Shown piece by piece: positions 51,045-60,186 of a stretch of DNA of 64,000 nt. The stretch spans positions 294,191 to 358,190 of the forward strand of contig CALEUG010000004.1 in the NCBI GenBank assembly GCA_937920515.1, read 5' to 3'. The translations under genes and the position numbers were made by a program. The notes below the pieces were generated by a model. That model saw only the letters and a program-made list of their open reading frames with translations, was not told the DNA's origin and did not search any database. Position 1 is the stretch's first letter. Each line of letters starts with the position of its first letter. The DNA comes from an uncultured bacterium. GTDB lineage: Bacteria; Acidobacteriota; Aminicenantia; Aminicenantales; Saccharicenantaceae.

Positions 51045-51398
51045 TCAGCGGCTACCTTTGAGGAATTCCTGAAGCCTCTGGTATTCTGTTCTTAAAGAGC
51101 TGAGGGCTTCACCGGCGGCTTTTATGTTGTTGCTGGCCCCGGCCTGTTCCATTTTCCAGGCGGCTTCCCTCAGGGCCGGAAGGCTCAGGTTGGCCGAGGC
51201 ACCTTTCAGGTAATGCCCGGCCTCTCTGATTGCCTGGAAGTCCTTCTCCCGGACGGCCCTTTCCAGCTCATCATATTTCTTTTTGAATTCCTCGTCGTAG
51301 ATGTTCAGAAGCTCCAGGAGGAAGGCTTCATCGCCGCCGATTCTTTCCAGCACATCCTGAAAGTCAATGGGTGCGGAGGCGCCAGTTTTTCCTGCCAT
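51045..51398 (-). CDS. Histidine phosphotransfer (Hpt) domain protein
   Basis: A 117-residue four-helix Hpt protein. The phosphorylatable histidine is in EAGHYLKGASANLSLPALRE (pattern H-x-LKG-x-S), preceded by the helix with IGGDEAFLLELLNIYDEEF and followed by a C-terminal helix pair. Start ATG 51398 is chosen because AAGGAGG lies 6 bases upstream; an in-frame ATG at 51416 is less well placed. It is the last gene of a three-gene unit with a hybrid kinase that lacks its own Hpt domain and a receiver-GGDEF protein, so it should pass phosphoryl groups between them. Confidence 0.85.
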   Translation of the reverse strand: MAGKTGASAPIDFQDVLERIGGDEAFLLELLNIYDEEFKKKYDELERAVREKDFQAIREAGHYLKGASANLSLPALREAAWKMEQAGASNNIKAAGEALSSLRTEYQRLQEFLKGSR

Positions 51399-51419
51399 CC
51401 CTGTCCTCCTTGTCATAAT

Positions 51420-52403
51420 TTATTCTTTTCCTGAGATATTCCACATCACTACCCGGTCCCGGCCTCTTTTCTTTGCCTGGTAAAGAGCCCGGTCGGCATC
51501 CCTGACCATTATGTCGACTTTATCACGAGATGAAGTAACGGCCGTTCCGCCGATCGATAGGGTTACAGTAATGGAGATCCTGGGGCCGATTCTGAAGCGG
51601 TGTCGGCGAACCCGCTCCAGCAACCTGGTGGCAACGGCTTCTGTCGCTTTAGCATCACGCCCCGGAAGGAGCAGTATAAGTTCGTCCCCGCCATAGCGGC
51701 CCACCCGGTCATAATTTCTAAGGTTATTTTTGGTAAGAGTTACCAGCTGTTTCAGCACCGCATCCCCGGCCGGGTGACCGTAGCGGTCGTTAATTTCCTT
51801 GAAATGGTCAAGGTCGGCCATCAACACCCCGAAGGGGCGCCCTTCTCTTCGGAAGCGGTTGAGTTCTTCGGCCAGGAAGCCAAAGATGGTCCGCCGGTTC
51901 CAGGCGCGGGTCAGACTGTCAGTGGAGGCCAGCCTGGTTAATTTACTTTTAGCCTTTATAAGGTTATCTTCCAGGTTGATTATGCGGTGAGCGGTCTGCA
52001 ACCTGGCTCTTAGTTCCATCAGATGGATGGGTTTGGTCATGTAATCGTCGGCTCCGGCTTCCAGGCCCTGGATGATGTCAAAAGAACTGTCCCGGGCGGT
52101 TAGAAGTACCAAGTAGGTATAACGCGCCTTGTTCGACTGCCTCAGTCTCCGGCATAGCTCTGGGCCTTCCAGACCGGGCATCATCCAGTCCAGAAGGGCA
52201 ATGCGAATCTCTGACCTTTTAAGCCAATCCCAGGCTTGCTGGCCGTTTTCGGCCCGGTGAACCTGGTAGCCCCATTCGCGGAGTCTTCTTTCCAGTAGAT
52301 TCCCGGCCAGCGGGTCGTCTTCGGCTACAAGTATCGGGCCAGGAGATTTACGGGAGAACTTATCCAGGTCTCTTCTGGCAGCCCGCTTTTCCCTGGTATT
52401 CAT
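51420..52403 (-). CDS. Response regulator with diguanylate cyclase output (REC-GGDEF)
   Basis: A 327-residue protein. The receiver domain spans residues ~24-140 with the acidic pair in ILVAEDDPLAGN, the phospho-acceptor Asp in IALLDWMMPGLEG, Thr in LLTARDS and Lys in DDYMTKPI. The cyclase domain has DSLTRAWNRR, DLDHFKEINDRYGHPAGDAV and an intact GGDEL active site, and an RxxD product-inhibition site (RNYD) lies five residues before it. It is therefore expected to make c-di-GMP from GTP under control of phosphorylation, with feedback inhibition. It lies between the Hpt gene (21 bases) and the hybrid kinase (27 bases). Confidence 0.92.
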   Translation of the reverse strand: MNTREKRAARRDLDKFSRKSPGPILVAEDDPLAGNLLERRLREWGYQVHRAENGQQAWDWLKRSEIRIALLDWMMPGLEGPELCRRLRQSNKARYTYLVLLTARDSSFDIIQGLEAGADDYMTKPIHLMELRARLQTAHRIINLEDNLIKAKSKLTRLASTDSLTRAWNRRTIFGFLAEELNRFRREGRPFGVLMADLDHFKEINDRYGHPAGDAVLKQLVTLTKNNLRNYDRVGRYGGDELILLLPGRDAKATEAVATRLLERVRRHRFRIGPRISITVTLSIGGTAVTSSRDKVDIMVRDADRALYQAKKRGRDRVVMWNISGKE

Positions 52404-52430
52404 TCCGATCCCTTCACAAAATTTATGGCG

Positions 52431-55259
52431 TTAGCCTTTCCGGGCGATGGCCCTTTCAATCACCCGGTACAGCTCTTCCGGGTAAAGCGGCTTGGCTACG
52501 TAATCGTCCATGCCGGCTTCCAGGCATTTTTCCCGGTCGCCCTTCATGGCATGGGCGGTCATGGCCACCACCGGGAGATGCTGTCCGGTGGATTGCTCGC
52601 GCTGGCGGATCTGCCTGGTGGCCTCGAAGCCGTCCATCTCCGGCATCTGGACATCCATCAGCACCAGGTCGAATTTTTCTTTTTCGATAATTTCCAGGGC
52701 CTGGCGTCCGTTTTCCACCACGGTCACCCGGTGCCCCTTTTTTTGCAACAGATGAATTGCTACCTTCTGGTTGACCGGGTTGTCTTCGGCCAGGAGGATG
52801 TTGTACTTGCGGCGGAATTCGGGAAGAGTATGCTCGGTTATCGGGACCTCCAGCCGGTGCTCGCTTGAAGTCGCGCCCTTGATGGCCATGATGGTGTCCA
52901 GAAGGTCGGATGGCCGGACCGGTTTTACCAGATATCCCTGGGCCCCCAGTTCTTTGGCCTGCTGCAGGTCGCCCACCCGGTCAGCCGAAGTCAGGATGAT
53001 GATGGGCACGTCCTGAGCCCCATCGATTTCTTTTATCCTGCGGATCAGCTCAAAACCGTCCATTTCCGGCATGGACAGGTCGAGCAGAAAGAGCCCGAAA
53101 CCTTCCTGCCTGCTCAGGGCTTCTCCTATAAGGGCAATGGCCTCGGGTCCGGAGGAGGCAACTTCGGGCTTCATCCGCCAGCTCTGGAGCATTTCTTTCA
53201 GGATAACCCGGTTGGTCATGTTGTCATCCACCACCAGCACCCGGAGCCCTTGAACGGCGGCCAGGGTGGCCGGGATAGCACGAACCCGGGGCTCGGGGGC
53301 AAGCCCCAGCTTAACCGTAAAGTGGAAAGTGCTGCCTTTTCCGACCTCACTCTCGGCCCAGATGCGTCCGCCCATGAGGCTGACCAGCTGTGAGGTGATG
53401 GCCAGTCCCAGGCCGGTGCCACCGTACTTCCGGCTGAAAGAAGCGTCGGCCTGGACAAAAGGCTGGAAGATGCTTTCCAGCTTGTCCCCGGGAATGCCGA
53501 TGCCGGTATCCCGCACCAGAAAATGTAGAGTTATGTCCTTCGAAGTCCTGGCTTCCTCCTTGACCTCAACCTCCACCTCACCCTGATCGGTGAACTTTAT
53601 GGCGTTGCTGACCAGGTTCAGCAGTACCTGGCGGAGGCGGCTGGTATCGCCGATTACCGTTTCAGGCAGGGAAGGGGGCACGCGACAGAGCAATTCCAGG
53701 CCCTTCTGGTGAGCGGGCAGGGCCAGGGTGGCCACAATTTCGGTGATGGAATTATGCAGGTTGAATTCAGCCGGCAGCAGTTCAATCATCCTGGCTTCTA
53801 TCTTGGAAAAGTCCAAAATGTCGTTGAGGATGGTCAGCAGGGACTCGGCCGAGGCCCTGGCCGCCTTGAGGAACTGCAGCTGTTCGTCGGTCAGCTCGGT
53901 CTGCAGGGCCAGTTCAATCATGCCGATGATGCCGTTCATCGGCGTTCTTATTTCGTGGCTCATGTTGGCCAGGAATTCACTCTTGGCTTTGCTGGCGGCC
54001 AGGGCTTCTTCCCTGGATAGCCGCAGCTCTTCTTCAATTTTCTTTAAATTGGAAATATCGGTGATGACCGAGACCACGCCGCTGAATTGTTTCTTTTCAA
54101 AGATGGAATGGGCATGGATCAGCACCGGAATCAGCCGGCCGTCCCTGGTCTTCAGCCTGGTTTCATACCGTTCCCTGGTCCTGGACTGCCGGGCCCTGGA
54201 CTTGCGCTGGACCTGTTCTAACTGGTCTTCAGGGATGAACACGCTCCAGTGCTGGCCCAGCAATTCGCCGGGCCTGTAGCCAAGCATCTTCTCCAGGGCG
54301 GGGTTGACATAGGTGATATGTCCGCTGGCGTTTTCCACCACCACTCCCTCGGCCAGGCTGGTCAGTATTTTTTCCTGAAACTGCTGGAGATTCTTAAGCT
54401 CGGCCTCGACCCTCTGCTTTTCCCGGTCTTTCCTGATGGAATACAGGGCAAACCCCAGGTCGCCGGCGATTTCTTCCAGGAGTTTTATCTCCGCGGCCTG
54501 GTCAAAGATTTCCCGGGCATAGCCAACCTGCATCGCCCCGATAATTTCCCGGTTGTGCTCGAGGAGAAAGCAGGCCACCCAGCCTCCCTTTTTTTGGCGC
54601 GGGCATTTTCTGCAGGCAGGACTCCTGGTAACGTCCGGGATGAAGAAAGACCGCTTATTTTTAAGAACCCTTTCCAGGCAGGGTGTAAGGCGGTTGAGTA
54701 TATTTTGATCTCCGTGGCCAAAAAATTTAATTGGTTTCAACCGGTCGTCAACCAGCGCTATCCGGACCAGGCCATATTTTCCGTTCTCCACCAGGCTTCG
54801 GGCGGCCCTGTGGAGAAGCTTGTAAGGGTCCTTGACCTGGATGATCATCTGGTTGATATCGCTGATGGCCCGCAGCAACCTGTTGGTATGGGCCAGAAGC
54901 TGGTCCTTGCGGACCAGCTCGCTTATATCCTTGTAAACGGCCACCGCTCCTATCAGATAATTCTTGTAGACCACGGGGGAAGCCGAAATGCTGACACTGA
55001 CCGGTTTCCCGTCCTTCCGGTAGCGGGTGGCGATGAAGTTGGAAACCCGGCGGTTCAGGATGTTTCTGGTTATTTTCCTGGCTTCTTTTTCCTCCGGTCC
55101 GCCAATTAGCTCATCAATCTGGTGACCGATGGCCTCCTTCTTCTTATAGCCGAATATCAGCTCGGCTCCGGGATTCCAGATTATGACCTTGCCCGAAGAA
55201 TCGACAGCCACCACGGCGTCTTTGATGCTGTCGATCAGGGCCTGAAGGTGCAGCTCCAT
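52431..55259 (-). CDS. Hybrid sensor histidine kinase (PAS-GAF-PAS-HisKA-HATPase-REC-REC)
   Basis: A 942-residue cytoplasmic kinase without membrane segments. In order: PAS (~1-120, [20 protein letters not shown]), GAF (~135-275), PAS (~295-410, [20 protein letters not shown]), HisKA with the phosphorylated His in [20 protein letters not shown], HATPase with [21 protein letters not shown] and [13 protein letters not shown], then two receivers ([17 protein letters not shown] and [18 protein letters not shown]). The GAF domain carries a cysteine cluster, [18 protein letters not shown]. Start ATG 55259 is chosen because AAGGAGG lies 8 bases upstream, rather than ATG 55277, which precedes that site. 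It heads the unit with the REC-GGDEF and Hpt genes. Confidence 0.92.
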   Translation of the reverse strand: MELHLQALIDSIKDAVVAVDSSGKVIIWNPGAELIFGYKKKEAIGHQIDELIGGPEEKEARKITRNILNRRVSNFIATRYRKDGKPVSVSISASPVVYKNYLIGAVAVYKDISELVRKDQLLAHTNRLLRAISDINQMIIQVKDPYKLLHRAARSLVENGKYGLVRIALVDDRLKPIKFFGHGDQNILNRLTPCLERVLKNKRSFFIPDVTRSPACRKCPRQKKGGWVACFLLEHNREIIGAMQVGYAREIFDQAAEIKLLEEIAGDLGFALYSIRKDREKQRVEAELKNLQQFQEKILTSLAEGVVVENASGHITYVNPALEKMLGYRPGELLGQHWSVFIPEDQLEQVQRKSRARQSRTRERYETRLKTRDGRLIPVLIHAHSIFEKKQFSGVVSVITDISNLKKIEEELRLSREEALAASKAKSEFLANMSHEIRTPMNGIIGMIELALQTELTDEQLQFLKAARASAESLLTILNDILDFSKIEARMIELLPAEFNLHNSITEIVATLALPAHQKGLELLCRVPPSLPETVIGDTSRLRQVLLNLVSNAIKFTDQGEVEVEVKEEARTSKDITLHFLVRDTGIGIPGDKLESIFQPFVQADASFSRKYGGTGLGLAITSQLVSLMGGRIWAESEVGKGSTFHFTVKLGLAPEPRVRAIPATLAAVQGLRVLVVDDNMTNRVILKEMLQSWRMKPEVASSGPEAIALIGEALSRQEGFGLFLLDLSMPEMDGFELIRRIKEIDGAQDVPIIILTSADRVGDLQQAKELGAQGYLVKPVRPSDLLDTIMAIKGATSSEHRLEVPITEHTLPEFRRKYNILLAEDNPVNQKVAIHLLQKKGHRVTVVENGRQALEIIEKEKFDLVLMDVQMPEMDGFEATRQIRQREQSTGQHLPVVAMTAHAMKGDREKCLEAGMDDYVAKPLYPEELYRVIERAIARKG

Positions 55260-55309
55260 TTCCAGCCTCCTTATCATTAGTAATTAGATAATTTTAAGCC
55301 AGTAAAATC

Positions 55310-55329
55310 AATCACCGCCGCGGGTGATT
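55310..55329 (-). terminator. Probable terminator between the lysoplasmalogenase and kinase genes
   Basis: AATCACC and GGTGATT form a 7-base stem with loop GCCGCG, 24 bases after the lysoplasmalogenase stop on the minus strand. The minus-strand tail is T-rich but interrupted (GATTTTA); on the plus strand it is TTGTTTTTG. Confidence 0.55.
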
Positions 55330-55353
55330 TTGTTTTTGTGGCGGGACTAAAAT

Positions 55354-55986
55354 TCAGACCGACAGGGCGATCAGCAGGAGGGCAGAGTAGAAGGTGGAGA
55401 GAATTATCACCTGAGCCGACCGGAAAGGGCGATAAAATCGATTGAGGGTCAGGACCGTGTCAGAGACCAGGAAAAGCAGGCTGCCGGAAGCGGCCAGCCA
55501 GGGCCCGGTGCCGGGCAGCTGGTGTGGTTGCTCCAGCCCTACCCGGGTCATGGTCAGCAGGGCCAGCATGTAGAATAAGACCGGGACCCGCTGGCGTTTG
55601 GTCCCGGGCCAGGTCAGGAAAAGGACCACTCCGGCCAGCAGGGCCAGGGGAATAACCGGCCAGCTCAGGAATTCCCGGCTGACCCGGCTATAAAAGGCAA
55701 CCGTAAAGACCGCCAGAGCTCCCAGGAAGAAGGCCAGCCCGGTCAGAAAACGTTTCTTTTTCAACATCATCATGACGTCGCCCAGCAGGCAGAGGACCAG
55801 GCCGACGGCCACGGCATTCCGGTAAAAAGAATAAGGCCGGGTTTCAAGGAGCAGGCCGACGGTCAGCATTATGGTGAAGGGCCGGAAGAAGTAAGCGAGA
55901 ATTTTCTGGTTGCGGACTTCGCTGATGATGGCCGCGATGGCTGAAACCAGTATGGAGAAGATAAAAGCGCCAGTTCCGAGGTTCAT
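55354..55986 (-). CDS. YhhN family membrane protein (lysoplasmalogenase-like)
   Basis: A 210-residue integral membrane protein with about eight hydrophobic segments. The family pattern is visible in RPFTIMLTVGLLL, LCLLGDVMMMLKKKRFLTGLAFF, and ASGSLLFLVSDTVLTLNRF, which contain the conserved acidic residues. Characterised members (TMEM86, Legionella lysoplasmalogenase) hydrolyse the vinyl ether bond of lysoplasmalogens; many bacterial YhhN proteins are untested. Start ATG 55986 follows AGGAGAG. It diverges from the NYN-domain gene. Confidence 0.8.
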   Translation of the reverse strand: MNLGTGAFIFSILVSAIAAIISEVRNQKILAYFFRPFTIMLTVGLLLETRPYSFYRNAVAVGLVLCLLGDVMMMLKKKRFLTGLAFFLGALAVFTVAFYSRVSREFLSWPVIPLALLAGVVLFLTWPGTKRQRVPVLFYMLALLTMTRVGLEQPHQLPGTGPWLAASGSLLFLVSDTVLTLNRFYRPFRSAQVIILSTFYSALLLIALSV

Positions 55987-56043
55987 GTTCTCTCCTGCGA
56001 CTGCCATCGGGACCGGGATGAGACTTCCGGCCAGGTTAAAATT

Positions 56044-56073
56044 TTGATAATTCTACCTCAGATGTGCCATAAT
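56044..56073 (+). promoter_or_regulatory. Promoter of the NYN-LOTUS gene
   Basis: -35 TTGATA (56044-56049, 5 of 6), 18-base spacer, -10 CATAAT (56068-56073, 5 of 6); predicted leader ~47 bases. Confidence 0.5.
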
Positions 56074-56126
56074 ATAAACGAAGTTTTTAAGGTGAATCTC
56101 CAGATTTAATTATATCAGGAGCTGAG

Positions 56127-56885
56127 ATGATAGAAAGTTTTACAGACGAAAAGAGCCGGAAGATAGCCCTGCTGATAGATGGCGACAACGCCCAGCCTTC
56201 GCTCATAGGCGACATCCTGGCCGAGGTCGGCAAGTACGGCTTGATTACCATCAGGCGAATTTACGGCGACTGGACCACGGTCAACATGGCCGGCTGGAAG
56301 AAAGCCCTGCACGAGAATGCCATCCAGCCGGTGCAGCAGTTCCGTTACACCGTGGGCAAGAATGCTACCGACAGCGCCCTGATCATCGATGCCATGGACA
56401 TCCTGCACAGCCGCCTGGTGGAGGGCTTCTGCATCGTTTCCAGCGATTCCGACTACACCAGGCTGGCCACCAGGATCAGGGAGGCCGGTTTCTTCGTGAT
56501 GGGGATTGGCAAGAGGTCGACCCCCAAGGCTTTTGTCAACGCCTGCAACATCTTTATCTATACCGAAAACCTGGGGCCCAGGGAAAGGGAAAGAGAAAGG
56601 AAAAGGAAAGGAGCGACGGAGAAGGCGGCCGAAGAGCAAAAACCCCGCGGTTACGACCCCCTGCCTTTGCTGAAGGCAGCTGTGGATATGGCCACCGACG
56701 AAGACGGCTGGGCCAAGCTCAGCACCATTGGCTTCTATCTCCGGCAGCTGGACCCCGGCTTTGACCCCAGAACCTACGGTTTCCGCCAGCTTTCGCAGCT
56801 TTTCAAGGCCTTCCCTGACGTTTTCGAACTACGGTTCGAGAACGAGCGGGGCCTGACCAGGATCTGGGTAAAAATAAAAGAATAA
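56127..56885 (+). CDS. NYN-domain putative RNase with C-terminal OST-HTH/LOTUS domain
   Basis: A 252-residue protein. Residues ~10-150 form a LabA-like NYN (PIN-fold) domain with acidic residues typical of the nuclease site: IALLIDGDNAQPS, GKNATDSALIIDAMDIL and VSSDSDYTRLATRIRE. A very charged linker rich in Arg/Glu/Lys (residues ~151-170) leads to a LOTUS/OST-HTH domain (~175-252, LPLLKAAVDMATDEDGWAKL, FDPRTYGFRQLSQLFKAFP), which binds RNA, possibly G-quadruplexes. The architecture matches bacterial limkain-like proteins, whose targets are unknown. A ribosome site (AGGAG) lies before the ATG and ogt follows 19 bases later. Confidence 0.9.
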   Translation: MIESFTDEKSRKIALLIDGDNAQPSLIGDILAEVGKYGLITIRRIYGDWTTVNMAGWKKALHENAIQPVQQFRYTVGKNATDSALIIDAMDILHSRLVEGFCIVSSDSDYTRLATRIREAGFFVMGIGKRSTPKAFVNACNIFIYTENLGPRERERERKRKGATEKAAEEQKPRGYDPLPLLKAAVDMATDEDGWAKLSTIGFYLRQLDPGFDPRTYGFRQLSQLFKAFPDVFELRFENERGLTRIWVKIKE

Positions 56886-56904
56886 CGGGCGGGCCGGAGG
56901 CCGG

Positions 56905-57426
56905 ATGGAAATTTATTACCATTCTCCGATAGGAATAATAGCAATTGAGGGTGGCCCGGAAGGAGTCCGCACCTGTTCTTTCACCAGGGGCAAGAAGGCA
57001 GCCGGGTTAAAACAGGCCGGGACTGAGGTAGGGTTGAAGGACGCTCCGGGCGTTCTGCGAGAAGCCTGGCGGCAGCTGGCTGAATATTTTGAGGGCAGGA
57101 GAACAGAATTTTCCGTGAGACTCGCCCTGCGGGGGACTGAATTTCAGAAAGTGGTCTGGGCCGAGCTGAGGAAAATACCCTTTGGAGAGACCAGGAGCTA
57201 CGGGGAGATAGCCCGGGCCTGCGGTCGTCCGGGGGCGGCCCGGGCTGTGGGTGGGGCCAACAATAAGAATCCTCTGGTAATTTTTGTTCCCTGCCACCGG
57301 GTCATCGGTGCCGACGGCAGCCTGACCGGGTTTGGCGGTGGGTTATGGCGGAAGAAATGGCTTCTGGAACACGAAAAAAAAGTGGTGGCAGTCTCCAGCC
57401 AAAATAGGTATAAATATAAAAAATAA
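56905..57426 (+). CDS. ogt: Methylated-DNA--protein-cysteine S-methyltransferase
   Basis: A 173-residue suicide repair protein that takes the alkyl group from O6-methylguanine onto a cysteine. The active-site PCHRVIGADG, the helix-turn-helix region with the Arg finger (SYGEIARACGRPGAARAVGGA) and the C-terminal LTGFGGGLWRKKWLLEHE are complete. There is no Ada-type zinc domain. The gene follows the NYN-LOTUS gene by 19 bases behind GGAGG and is probably co-transcribed with it and with the downstream ligase. Confidence 0.95.
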   Translation: MEIYYHSPIGIIAIEGGPEGVRTCSFTRGKKAAGLKQAGTEVGLKDAPGVLREAWRQLAEYFEGRRTEFSVRLALRGTEFQKVVWAELRKIPFGETRSYGEIARACGRPGAARAVGGANNKNPLVIFVPCHRVIGADGSLTGFGGGLWRKKWLLEHEKKVVAVSSQNRYKYKK

Positions 57427-57481
57427 AGATTATTATTAATCTGCCTGCCGGGCAGAAGAGAAGGCGAGAAAGGAGAGGACA

Positions 57482-59260
57482 ATGATTGATACCCTGGCCA
57501 GAGTTTTCCTTAACACCGAGAAAACCTATCGCAAAGAAGCTCTGATGCTGGTCAAGCGCGAGGGCAAATACAGCCCGATCTCCACAGACGAATTTTCTCA
57601 ACGGGTCCGGAACATTTCCGCCGGGCTGAGGGCCTTAGGCCTGAAAAGCGGGGACAAACTGATCATTCTCTCCGAGAACCGCCCGGAATGGGTAATGGTT
57701 GACCTGGGCGCCATCTGCCTGGGGGCGGTAACCGTGCCCATTTATACCTCACTGACGCCACCCCAGATAAAATACATAATCAACGATTCCGAGGCCAGGT
57801 TCGTGGTCTGCTCTAACCCGGAAATGTGGTCCAGGCTGGAGCCACTCAAGCCGGAATTGCCGCTGGTGGATAGATACATCATGATTGAAGACCAGGCCCC
57901 GCCCGGGGTGCTGACCCTGAAGGAAGTCGAGAAAGAAGGTGAGAAACTTAACCGGCAGAATCCCGGTGAATTCGAGAAAATCGCCGAGTCCATTGGCCCC
58001 GATGACCTGGCCACCATCATCTATACTTCCGGCACCACCGGGGTGCCCAAGGGAGCCATGCTCAGCCACTACAACCTGGTGAGCAACGTCCAGGCCCTGC
58101 GCTCGGTTATTGAATTCACAGAAAAGGATACAGCCCTGTCCTTTCTGCCCCTGTCCCACGTCCTGGAAAGAATGTGCACCTTTGCCTGGATATACGTGGG
58201 GGCGACCATTGCCTATGCCGAAAGCGTTGATACGGTAGCCCAGAACCTGGTGGAAGCCCGGCCGACCATCATGGTCAGCGTGCCCCGGCTGTTTGATAAA
58301 TTTTACGCCAGGGTCATCGACAACGTCCTCAGCTCTTCCAATCTGAAGAAAAAGATATTTTTCTGGGCCCTTAAGACTGGCCGGAAGTATGCCCAGAAAA
58401 AAATTAACAGGGAAAAGATACCGGCCTGGCTCAGGTTCAGGTACGGCCTGGCCTATAAGCTGGTTTTCTCCAAAATAGTGGAAAAGACGGGTGGAAGAGT
58501 GAGGTTTTTTGTTTCGGGCGGGGCGCCCCTTTCTCGCGACATCGCCGAGTTTTTCTACGCCATGGGCATACTGGTGATCGAAGGTTACGGGTTGACCGAG
58601 ACCTCGCCGGTCATTGCCGTCAACCGGCTGGAAGACTTTCGTTTTGGCTCGGTCGGCAAAATTGTGCCCGGGGTGGAGGTAAAAATTGCCGGGGATGGAG
58701 AAATCTGGGCCCGTGGTCCCAACGTCATGAAGGGTTATTTCAAGAAAGAGGCCGAAACCAGGGAAGCCTTTGAGGATGGCTGGTTCAAGACCGGGGACAT
58801 CGGCTACCTGGACAAGGAAGGCTACCTGGTGATTACCGACCGCAAGAAAGACATCCTGGTGACCGCCGGCGGCAAGAACGTGGCCCCGCAGCCGATTGAA
58901 AACACCTTGAAGTCCAGCCCTTACATCGCCAACGCGGTGGTGGTAGGGAACCACCGCAAATTTGTCTCGGCCCTGATTGTCCCCGATTTTGACAAGCTGG
59001 AAATCTGGGCCAGGGAGAATAACGTAGCTTTTGGCGACCGCAAAGAGTTGATTGCCAGAGAAGAAATTTACGAATTTTTTATGAAGGAGATCGAGCGCCT
59101 GACCCCGCACCTGGCTTCCTACGAGAAAATCAAGAAGATCACCCTGCTGGACAAGGACTTCGAGATAGAGGCCGGCGAGTTGACCCCGACCCTTAAGGTC
59201 CGCCGGAAGATAGTCGAGGAAAAGTATAAAGACCTGATCGACCGGATGTATGCCGAATAA
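57482..59260 (+). CDS. Long-chain acyl-CoA synthetase (AMP-forming)
   Basis: A 592-residue adenylate-forming enzyme. The P-loop IIYTSGTTGVPKGAMLSHYN, the A5 motif EGYGLTETSPVIAVN, the hinge region KTGDIGYLDKEGYLVITDRK and the catalytic loop ILVTAGGKNVAPQPIEN assign it to the FadD/FAA group, which activates fatty acids with ATP and CoA. The insert KKKIFFWALKTGRKYAQKKI is typical of long-chain members. GGAGAGG precedes the ATG. It may feed beta-oxidation or phospholipid repair; no beta-oxidation genes adjoin it. Confidence 0.92.
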   Translation: MIDTLARVFLNTEKTYRKEALMLVKREGKYSPISTDEFSQRVRNISAGLRALGLKSGDKLIILSENRPEWVMVDLGAICLGAVTVPIYTSLTPPQIKYIINDSEARFVVCSNPEMWSRLEPLKPELPLVDRYIMIEDQAPPGVLTLKEVEKEGEKLNRQNPGEFEKIAESIGPDDLATIIYTSGTTGVPKGAMLSHYNLVSNVQALRSVIEFTEKDTALSFLPLSHVLERMCTFAWIYVGATIAYAESVDTVAQNLVEARPTIMVSVPRLFDKFYARVIDNVLSSSNLKKKIFFWALKTGRKYAQKKINREKIPAWLRFRYGLAYKLVFSKIVEKTGGRVRFFVSGGAPLSRDIAEFFYAMGILVIEGYGLTETSPVIAVNRLEDFRFGSVGKIVPGVEVKIAGDGEIWARGPNVMKGYFKKEAETREAFEDGWFKTGDIGYLDKEGYLVITDRKKDILVTAGGKNVAPQPIENTLKSSPYIANAVVVGNHRKFVSALIVPDFDKLEIWARENNVAFGDRKELIAREEIYEFFMKEIERLTPHLASYEKIKKITLLDKDFEIEAGELTPTLKVRRKIVEEKYKDLIDRMYAE

Positions 59261-59382
59261 AATTTTAAGCCCCTGAAAAGTTCCGGCCGCCCCGGTGGGA
59301 AAAAACTATTTCCGGCTTCGTCTTTTTCAGTAAACACTGACCCGCATATTGGTTAATATCCAGATCTCGCCGGAGAGTGGCC

Positions 59383-60162
59383 ATGTCTGAACTGGAACAG
59401 GTGATCAAGGCCGCCAGTGAAGGGCACCGCCAGAGGTTGAGGGAAAAATTCCTGAAGGGCGGGCTGGCCGGCTTCCTGGATTACGAAATCGTCGAATTGC
59501 TGCTGACCCTGGGCACCCCGCGCCGGGACTGCCGGGAGGCGGCCCGGCTGGCCCTCAAGGAATTCCGGACCTTCCGGGCCGTCATGGAAGCCGACCCGCT
59601 CGACCTGCAGAAAATCAAGGGCATAGGACCGAAAAATATATTCGGGCTGAAGCTGGTACACGAGGTGGCCCGGCGCTATCTGAAGGATTGTATCATCAAG
59701 AGGCCGGTCTGCAAATCTTCCCGTGAAGTTTTTGACTATCTTTATTACAGCCTGCGCGACCTGAAAATTGAAGTTTTTAAGGTGCTGTTTTTAAACACCA
59801 AGAACCAGGTGCTGGAGGAAAAGACCCTGTTTGAGGGAACCGTGGATTCCAGCGCTGTCTATCCCCGGGAGGTCATCAAGCAGGCCCTGAAATACGAGGC
59901 CTCCAGCCTGATTTTCGTCCATAATCACCCTTCCGGCGACCCTGAACCTTCAAGCTGCGACCGCGACATCACCCGCGACCTGGTCTTTGCCTGCGCCGTG
60001 ATGCAGATCAGGGTGCTGGACCATATCATAATTGGCAATAATTGCTACTACAGCTTTGCCGACGAAGGGTTGATTGAAAAGTACCAGTCTCATTTTTACA
60101 GCGTCAACTTCTGCCGCCAGCCGGGAAAAAAGTGGTTGCACAAGGGAAGGAGTTCTGGTTAA
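59383..60162 (+). CDS. radC: RadC/JAB-domain protein
   Basis: A 259-residue RadC. An N-terminal helical/HhH part (GHRQRLREKFLKGGLAGFLD, IKGIGPKNIFGLKL) is followed by the MPN-type JAMM metallo-domain with HNHPSGDPEPSSCDRDIT, the canonical H-x-H...D zinc site, and VLDHIIIGNN. Despite the name, a role in DNA repair is doubtful in general and the enzymatic activity is unknown. ATG 59383 follows GGAGAG and is preferred over GTG 59377. The stop is adjacent to an ATG that opens the frame of fhs. Confidence 0.92.
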   Translation: MSELEQVIKAASEGHRQRLREKFLKGGLAGFLDYEIVELLLTLGTPRRDCREAARLALKEFRTFRAVMEADPLDLQKIKGIGPKNIFGLKLVHEVARRYLKDCIIKRPVCKSSREVFDYLYYSLRDLKIEVFKVLFLNTKNQVLEEKTLFEGTVDSSAVYPREVIKQALKYEASSLIFVHNHPSGDPEPSSCDRDITRDLVFACAVMQIRVLDHIIIGNNCYYSFADEGLIEKYQSHFYSVNFCRQPGKKWLHKGRSSG

Positions 60163-60186
60163 ATGCTGGGGAGGGAGGTTTACGAA

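Noticed and set aside
56577..56620. GA-rich direct repeat in the NYN-LOTUS gene
   Set aside because: It is the low-complexity Arg/Glu/Lys linker between two domains, with the reading frame intact, not a separate repeat element.
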